Origin: Anaeramoeba flamelloides
Taxonomy: Eukaryota > Metamonada > Anaeramoebidae
DNA: 64,000 nt
Assembly: GCA_027625915.1 (NCBI GenBank)
Contig: JANTQA010000057.1
Coordinates: 3,968,001 to 4,032,000, forward strand
Direction: 5' to 3'
Shown: positions 58,472-64,000 of the stretch, piece after piece
Numbering within the stretch: position 1 is the stretch's first letter
How the letters are laid out: each line of letters starts with the position of its first letter
Notes under the pieces: generated by a model
Seen by the model: the letters and a program-made list of their open reading frames with translations, nothing else
The model's database searches: none
Told to the model about the DNA's origin: nothing
Translations under genes and position numbers: made by a program

Positions 58472-61400
58472 TTAATGGTGATAGTGATTAACTTGAGTAT
58501 AGGATCCACACATAACACATTTACTATTACTGTTACAGCATGATGAGCAGAAAATAGCTTTACATTTCCAGCAACCTTTAATATTATAGCCATTGTGATT
58601 ACAGATTGGGCATCTATAGTTACTAATTTGTCTGTTGAACATTTCGCATTGTTTCTTTCTAATTTCTTCTTCTCTTTTTCTGATTAACCATTGTTCCTTC
58701 AAGGCGTATTTTTTCTCTTGTGCGCGTTTGTACATGAAGCAAAAGACGCTCAAGAGCACTGGTGGGTTGCCCTCTGTCTTTGTCTTGCCTTGTAGCAATA
58801 TGAGCGATTCGTTTTCGCCAAAGTCCGGTTGGTCGTCGACCAAATTGATAACATAGCAGGTACCATAGGGACATCCATATTCGAGTGTCTTTCCGTTGTA
58901 TAGGAACCAACCCTTTTCGCCTCTCTCGTCGTCGAGTTGCTCGCACATCATCTTACCTCTTTTTTCAAAACGGCGCCAATTGAAATTGTCGCCCTTGAAT
59001 TCGCCGTCGATACACGACAAAATGCCATCCTTTGTGTACTTCCAAACGCCCGACGAAAAGGTTGTGATCGTGCCGTCTCCGTAGGGTGTCTTGTGGATTT
59101 TTTCGTATTCCTTGGCCTGTTCGACCCTTGCGAGTCTTTCCTCCTCTTGCTTTTTTTCGTAGGCCTCCTTCGCCAATCTGATTTTTTCCTTGTTCTCCTC
59201 CTCCAATTGCTTCCTCAGCTTGACAAATTTTTCATAGGTTTCGGTGTTGTTTGGGAAGACCTTTTTATAATTGGCGATAAAGCCATCCAACTTTTCAACT
59301 TCGCTCTTGGGCACCAAGACGCGGAGGTAGTTTTCGGTCGTTTTTTCCATTTCCTTTCGGGCCTCTTCAAGTGCATTGCCCTGGTTGTCAAGGTGGATCA
59401 ACAGCCTCGAGATGTCGAAGCCCTCTGTTTCCGAAAGCTTGATCGTGAAGCTCTCGAGCTTTTGGATCCTTTTGACAACCTTTGCCCAGGTGTCCTCCAA
59501 ATTTATCGAGCGTAATCCGCTGCAGCTAAAGTATCCGGTCTCGCCGACATGCCCTGCTAAGGAGATGTAGTAGCTGTCCTCGGCGTCTGTGGTTTCCTTC
59601 ACGGCATGCTTGATCAGCCCCGTGAGTGCGATCGTGGGCGTTACAATTTGCGAGAATTCCTCTTCAAATTTGATCGTGGCTTCGCTCTGTGTCTGGAGGT
59701 GCTTGAGGAAGGTCTTTAATTCGCTCAAGCCGTTGGCCATGAATTGGATCTCTAATAATTCCGGTTGGGTTTTTTTGATGCTCTCGATGGGCTTGAGGGC
59801 CTTCTTGGACAATTTTTGGATTTCGTTGACCAGGATTCCCAGCTTGCGGTTGAGGCGGCCGATTTCGTATTCCCTGTGGCCCGATCGCGTTTGCATTGTG
59901 ATCAGCTTGGCTTGGTACTGCCAGAGGTATTCGTTAAGATTCTCGCAGTGTTCGTTCAACATTCCCAGGCTCTTTTGCACGGGGACATTTAGCTTCCAAG
60001 AAATGGGCAACACGGGGCCAATTTGGTAGTATTGATCGACGATACTCTTGCCGAATTTCTGATAATAAATTTGATCCACACTGAAGACGAAATTGTGGAC
60101 CTTCTCGGCAAATAAATATTCACGTAGCTTGGCGATTTTGCCCTTGATTTGCAATAGCAAATTCCCTTGTTCCTTGACGTTTCCCTTTTCCTCTTCCCAG
60201 AGATCGATGATGGGCTGTAACGCGATGTTGACGTTTTCTTCCATGTATCCGTCCAATTTGGGCGTGCCATGTTCCTCGACTAACTTGTCGACCTTGGCCA
60301 CAATTTCCTGTGCCTTGCCCTTTCCGATGACCCTCAGGGGGTATACCAGGGTTAGTAAAGTGACGCAAAAGACGGGGATATTCAACTTGTCATTCTTTTC
60401 AACATGTGAATTCATAACCTCGAAAATGCTGTCAACCTTCTTTGCAACTCGACCGGCAACAGCTTCGTTATATTGGCTTGCGATCTTGGCTTGGTATACC
60501 TTCGTGGCCTTCTCAATTCCACCAATCAATTTTTTGCCGTCGGCAATTCCTTCGTTTGTGGAGAGCTGATCTTTCAATTTTAATAATTGGTGGTGGGCTC
60601 TGTTGGCCTTGCAGAGGCCCTCTTCCCCATTCTCGTTCTTCTCGGCAAGTCCGTCAATGATCTTTGTGAAATATTGAATTTCCGTGTCGATCTTTCGGGA
60701 CAAATGTTCGTTGATGTATTCCTTGTTGTCCTGGAAGACGCCCTCAAGAAGTTCCTCTGTCGACTTCACAGTTTCGTCAAGCTTTTCATAGCTGATATTG
60801 TAACTGTGGAGTTTAAACAAAAGCTTTCTCAAATGGAAATAATAAATGAAAATGCCCACTTTGTTTTCCTGTTCCACATGTAAGCTTAAGGCCTTTCGCG
60901 TCTGAGTGATCTTTTTTTTGATCGCGCTTAATTCGTCAATGATCAAATCACTGGCCTGTTCCCTGACTTGTTTTAAATCGGAATCAACTCCGCTGCTTAG
61001 CCATTCCTTAAATGATTCTGCATCGATAAACTTGATTCTGTTTTCAAAGAGGAATTTGTTTAATTTGTCATAGTTCTTAAAGCATGCATCCCATTTCTCG
61101 GCTTCGTGGTTTTTCATCATATTGGTTCGGAAGCGATCGGCGCGCTTGATCAGACTCTCAACCATCGTTTCAACATTCGCGCCAATTAGTTGGTCTTCGA
61201 TCCCGGTCAGGTACTCGTTGATCTCGCCAACGATCGTTTTGGCTCGTTCGTTTTCGGGGAATTGCTCCTTGAGGTCTTTTTCGATTTGCAACAGAATGTC
61301 TTGGCATTCGATGATTTTGATCATGTTCTTTCTTGTGAAAAAGCCTGTAATCTTTTTTTTCGTTGCATCGATCTTTTTGACCATGGGATTAATTTTCAGG

Positions 61401-62176
61401 TTATCCTGGATATTGGGGATCTCATTTTCGACATGCTCAAGAAGCTTTGCAATTTCAATAAAGACATCGTCGTTATGTTGAGATTCATCCACTTTGCCTT
61501 TTGCTTCTTCGGTGTATTTGATCAACAGGTCTCTTTTTTTTTCAACCTGATCAATTTTTTGTCTTGTCAAGGCTACTTCAACATTTTTGATATGGCGTGC
61601 TAAATTCTTTCTGATTTTTTCCATTTCCTTATTTGGTTTGCTGGTCGTCGTTTTTTTGGTTTTTGTTGTTGTTTTTGGTTTTGGCTTGCTTCTTGTACTT
61701 TTTGTTTTCTTTGTAGTTGTCGTTGTCGTTGTTGTGCTTTCCTCTTGGTTGCCAAGTTTGGAAAGAATTTCGTTGATTTCTTCGACCATTTTCAGGCCAA
61801 CTTCATTTTTGTTGAGGTATTCCAAATTCTCATTGAGGCATTCTTCGATTTGGGTTTTTAATGTTTCGGTCTTTTTGGCATCTTTTCTCCTGATCGCACT
61901 GTTGATTTGTGTTTTCTTTGATTTCAAGGTTTTCAACGCAGGAGTCATTTTGATGATAATTTCAACTTCAGCCCATTGCTTTTCAAATTCCTCGTATTGG
62001 TTCTGTAACTCTACTTTGTATTCGGGGTTGCTTTCAAAGACTTTCTCATTGTCGTCAATAAAGCCTTTTAACTTGCCCATTTTCAGTTTATAACCATTCT
62101 CTCTTTTCATTTTGATGTCCGTTTTAAGGTTTCTAATGCACTTGTCAGCTATCCTTTTTAACTTTTTGTAGTCCAT
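58472..62176 (-). CDS. 1234-residue helical-repeat protein with C-terminal Cys cluster
   Basis: The function is unknown to me. The single intact frame is 1234 codons and clearly less AT-rich than nearby genes. Most of residues 1-1010 looks alpha-helical. In the first 400 residues a unit of roughly 65-100 residues seems to recur, each beginning with a K/I-rich helix pair and ending EINE-L or similar (near 130, 240, 320). A T/K/S-rich linker lies at about 148-185 (TTTTTTTTKKTKSTRSK). A K/E coiled coil lies at about 1000-1045. A more globular segment (about 1050-1165) is rich in G, W, Y and C. The C-terminus has C-x2-C, C-x2-C, C-x2-CC and C-x2-C pairs (YRCPICNHNGY...GCWKCKAIFCSSCC...CVMCGSY) and ends NHYHH, suggesting one or two zinc sites of zinc-ribbon or RING-like type. 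It is probably a cytoplasmic scaffold. No signal peptide is seen. The ATG is the first in the frame. Confidence 0.88.
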   Translation of the reverse strand: MDYKKLKRIADKCIRNLKTDIKMKRENGYKLKMGKLKGFIDDNEKVFESNPEYKVELQNQYEEFEKQWAEVEIIIKMTPALKTLKSKKTQINSAIRRKDAKKTETLKTQIEECLNENLEYLNKNEVGLKMVEEINEILSKLGNQEESTTTTTTTTKKTKSTRSKPKPKTTTKTKKTTTSKPNKEMEKIRKNLARHIKNVEVALTRQKIDQVEKKRDLLIKYTEEAKGKVDESQHNDDVFIEIAKLLEHVENEIPNIQDNLKINPMVKKIDATKKKITGFFTRKNMIKIIECQDILLQIEKDLKEQFPENERAKTIVGEINEYLTGIEDQLIGANVETMVESLIKRADRFRTNMMKNHEAEKWDACFKNYDKLNKFLFENRIKFIDAESFKEWLSSGVDSDLKQVREQASDLIIDELSAIKKKITQTRKALSLHVEQENKVGIFIYYFHLRKLLFKLHSYNISYEKLDETVKSTEELLEGVFQDNKEYINEHLSRKIDTEIQYFTKIIDGLAEKNENGEEGLCKANRAHHQLLKLKDQLSTNEGIADGKKLIGGIEKATKVYQAKIASQYNEAVAGRVAKKVDSIFEVMNSHVEKNDKLNIPVFCVTLLTLVYPLRVIGKGKAQEIVAKVDKLVEEHGTPKLDGYMEENVNIALQPIIDLWEEEKGNVKEQGNLLLQIKGKIAKLREYLFAEKVHNFVFSVDQIYYQKFGKSIVDQYYQIGPVLPISWKLNVPVQKSLGMLNEHCENLNEYLWQYQAKLITMQTRSGHREYEIGRLNRKLGILVNEIQKLSKKALKPIESIKKTQPELLEIQFMANGLSELKTFLKHLQTQSEATIKFEEEFSQIVTPTIALTGLIKHAVKETTDAEDSYYISLAGHVGETGYFSCSGLRSINLEDTWAKVVKRIQKLESFTIKLSETEGFDISRLLIHLDNQGNALEEARKEMEKTTENYLRVLVPKSEVEKLDGFIANYKKVFPNNTETYEKFVKLRKQLEEENKEKIRLAKEAYEKKQEEERLARVEQAKEYEKIHKTPYGDGTITTFSSGVWKYTKDGILSCIDGEFKGDNFNWRRFEKRGKMMCEQLDDERGEKGWFLYNGKTLEYGCPYGTCYVINLVDDQPDFGENESLILLQGKTKTEGNPPVLLSVFCFMYKRAQEKKYALKEQWLIRKREEEIRKKQCEMFNRQISNYRCPICNHNGYNIKGCWKCKAIFCSSCCNSNSKCVMCGSYTQVNHYHH

Positions 62177-64000
62177 ATTGAGAAATTATAGTAGTAATTA
62201 TTTTGCTAAAACAAAAATAAAAGAAAAAAAAAAAATGATTTTTTGTTGCTGAAAAAATCTCAAAAGAAAAATTTTTTTTTGTTACTTTTTGGAACTTTGT
62301 TTGGAACGACTCAAAATGTCATTGGTTTTTTTCCTTCTTACACTTTCTTTGTTTTTCAGTTTTTTTTCCATTTTCTAATTTTTTTTTTCCTCTTTGTAGT
62401 TGATTCTTTTTTGTTTTATAGATATAAAAATCACTTTTTCCAATTATTTTTTAGAAAAAAAATTCTGATTTTGTTTTTCAGAAAAAGAGTTGAGGTTGTA
62501 AATACAAAGAAGCAAGTTTTTTTTTTTTTTTTCTCTTTTTGTTTTGGAAATGAATAAGTTTTTATTATTTTTTCCAAAATCTTGGAAACTCTAACGTATT
62601 CTAAATAAACGAGAGGCAAATAACAAAGTTGAAGTTACTTTTTCACGAAAATCGTTGAAAAGTTTCTTATTTTCGAAAATGTTTCGCAGATTTTAATACA
62701 TTCGACCAAAAGCTTGAAAGATTTTTAAAACCAATCTACGAGCCACAGTCTGCACAAACAAAATAACCAAAACATTTTCGTTTTACTGAAATGGGTTTGC
62801 AAAAAAAATCTTAAGAACAATTTACAGTTTTTTGAGAAAATTGGATGGAAATTATTAACTGACAACTTTAGAAAATCAAAAAATAACTCAAGAATTTATA
62901 GGTCATTTGATCTTGTACTACAAGACTGTATTTTTCAATCAAATCCTTAAGATGGAAACTGAATGGCAGAAAGTTCATAAAAATTTGATATCACTCGATT
63001 TAATAATTTTCAGTACTTGTCTTTGAAGAATTGTGATAATTGATGAGAGAAGTGGCTTTTTAATTTAAATTGGATCAAATTCCAAGTGATTACTTTTTTT
63101 TCTATTGGTATAATATACCTTTCGAGAAGGAAAACTCGATTGTCATGGAGTTAACCAATATAAAATACAAAAAAGAACCAAACAATTAGGTAAAGATCAC
63201 AAATTAGCATCCTTTTCTAGGAAAACCATCTTCGAAAAAGAAAAATGATGTGAAAAATGTTTCATATTTCCAAGTAAATTAAAAGTATTACTTTATTTTC
63301 AAAACAATCTTTCCTTTCTTTCAATGGAAAAAATCAACAACTATTGAAACCGAATCAGTTTTCTCTTAATTTTGTTAATATTAAGGCATTATTAATGAAA
63401 GACAATTTAGTTATGAGAAAATTCGTACTATTTTGAAGTCTTGCCTGAAAAATCAAAAGAATTTTGAAAGGAAATTAAGATCAACCAATTTGATAAAATA
63501 CTGAGCAAATTTTTGGAAAAGGGACTTTGTTGATCAATGAAATAAATAATTTAAAAATAAGAAAGTAAAATTTTAATAACAATTTCTTATTGATAAATCT
63601 GAGAACTCTCAGTTGGTTAAAAGAATTAGTAAATAATATAAACCAGTACCACCGATAATAAAGATAAGATTATGAATTAAATAATCAAAGAAACAGAAAA
63701 TAAACATTACTGTTTTGTATTTTATCAATTGGAGATCAAAGTTTCACTTTGATTTCCTTTTTTTCTTTTTCAAAGACTGTTTCCAAGTAAAAAGATTGAA
63801 ATGAGTGATCTCTATTAACCCACGTGGTACCCTTTTTATTGTTGTGCTTTGTGAACGAATAGACCTTAATCAAATTAAATTTTTCAGAATTGAGAAAAAG
63901 ATAAAGAGTAAAAATATTCTCTCCAATGCTTTTTCAAATTTCAGGAATTAAAATTAGGTATTGGTTTGTTAATGAACCTATGTTTTTGAAGATCTTTGAA
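62177..64000. other. Intergenic, right end of window
   Basis: T-rich sequence just upstream of the helical-protein gene probably holds its promoter. I see no further gene or repeat; the open frame at 62243-62557 is low-complexity and without motif. Confidence 0.5.

Noticed and set aside
58635-62093. Many long plus-strand open frames opposite the 1234-codon gene
   Set aside because: They are antisense shadows that arise because this gene is long and less AT-rich; none shows its own motif or a better start.

Overview
This is a stretch of nuclear DNA from an AT-rich eukaryote, probably a free-living protist. The genes have spliceosomal GT-AG introns, a SEC24 coat subunit, a SUN-domain nuclear-envelope protein and a bZIP factor, and there are two eukaryotic tRNA-Pro genes. 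Long A/T runs and K/E/N/Q-rich proteins recall Anaeramoeba or dictyostelid genomes, but I cannot place the species from this window. Noncoding DNA is very AT-rich. The 1234-codon gene at the right end and the SUN and bZIP genes are clearly less so.

Layout. 1-3.5 kb: a decayed LINE 3' end interrupted by two smaller elements. 3.5-10.05 kb: SEC24 on the minus strand, four exons, with two introns of 1.5 and 2.2 kb. 12.7-13.8 kb: a K/E-rich coiled-coil gene on the minus strand, in two frames either side of an A10 run. 15.4-19.2 kb: four palindromic TA-flanked MITEs and a second LINE copy. 19.4-27.05 kb: two divergent genes that look like Crinkler (CRN)-type proteins. The minus-strand one is coiled coil + P-loop NTPase + nuclease-like, and is broken. 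The plus-strand one is whole: coiled coil + possible nuclease-like segment + protein kinase. 27.6-29.3 kb: the best LINE copy, with reverse transcriptase motifs. 31-45 kb: a gene-poor stretch of non-autonomous DNA elements in several families (TA-, TTAA- and TTA-flanked) and a duplicated tRNA-Pro(UGG) locus. 46.8-47.9 kb: a bZIP gene. 52.7-54.6 kb: a two-exon SUN-domain gene. 58.5-62.2 kb: a 1234-residue helical protein with a C-terminal Cys-rich cluster. 47.9-52.7 kb, 54.6-58.5 kb and 62.2-64 kb hold little recognisable.

How things fit together. SEC24 (COPII vesicle coat), the SUN protein (nuclear envelope) and the bZIP factor are ordinary unlinked host genes. The CRN-like pair is the strongest candidate for an unusual system: two divergent multidomain proteins with similar coiled-coil leaders and different effector-like C-termini, separated by 1.3 kb of short repeats and hairpins. 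The LINE copies share a 3'-terminal hairpin just before poly(A) whose paired bases differ between copies while pairing is kept.

Limits: everything here is read by eye. Domain calls rest on motifs, repeat ends are approximate, and no similarity search was run.
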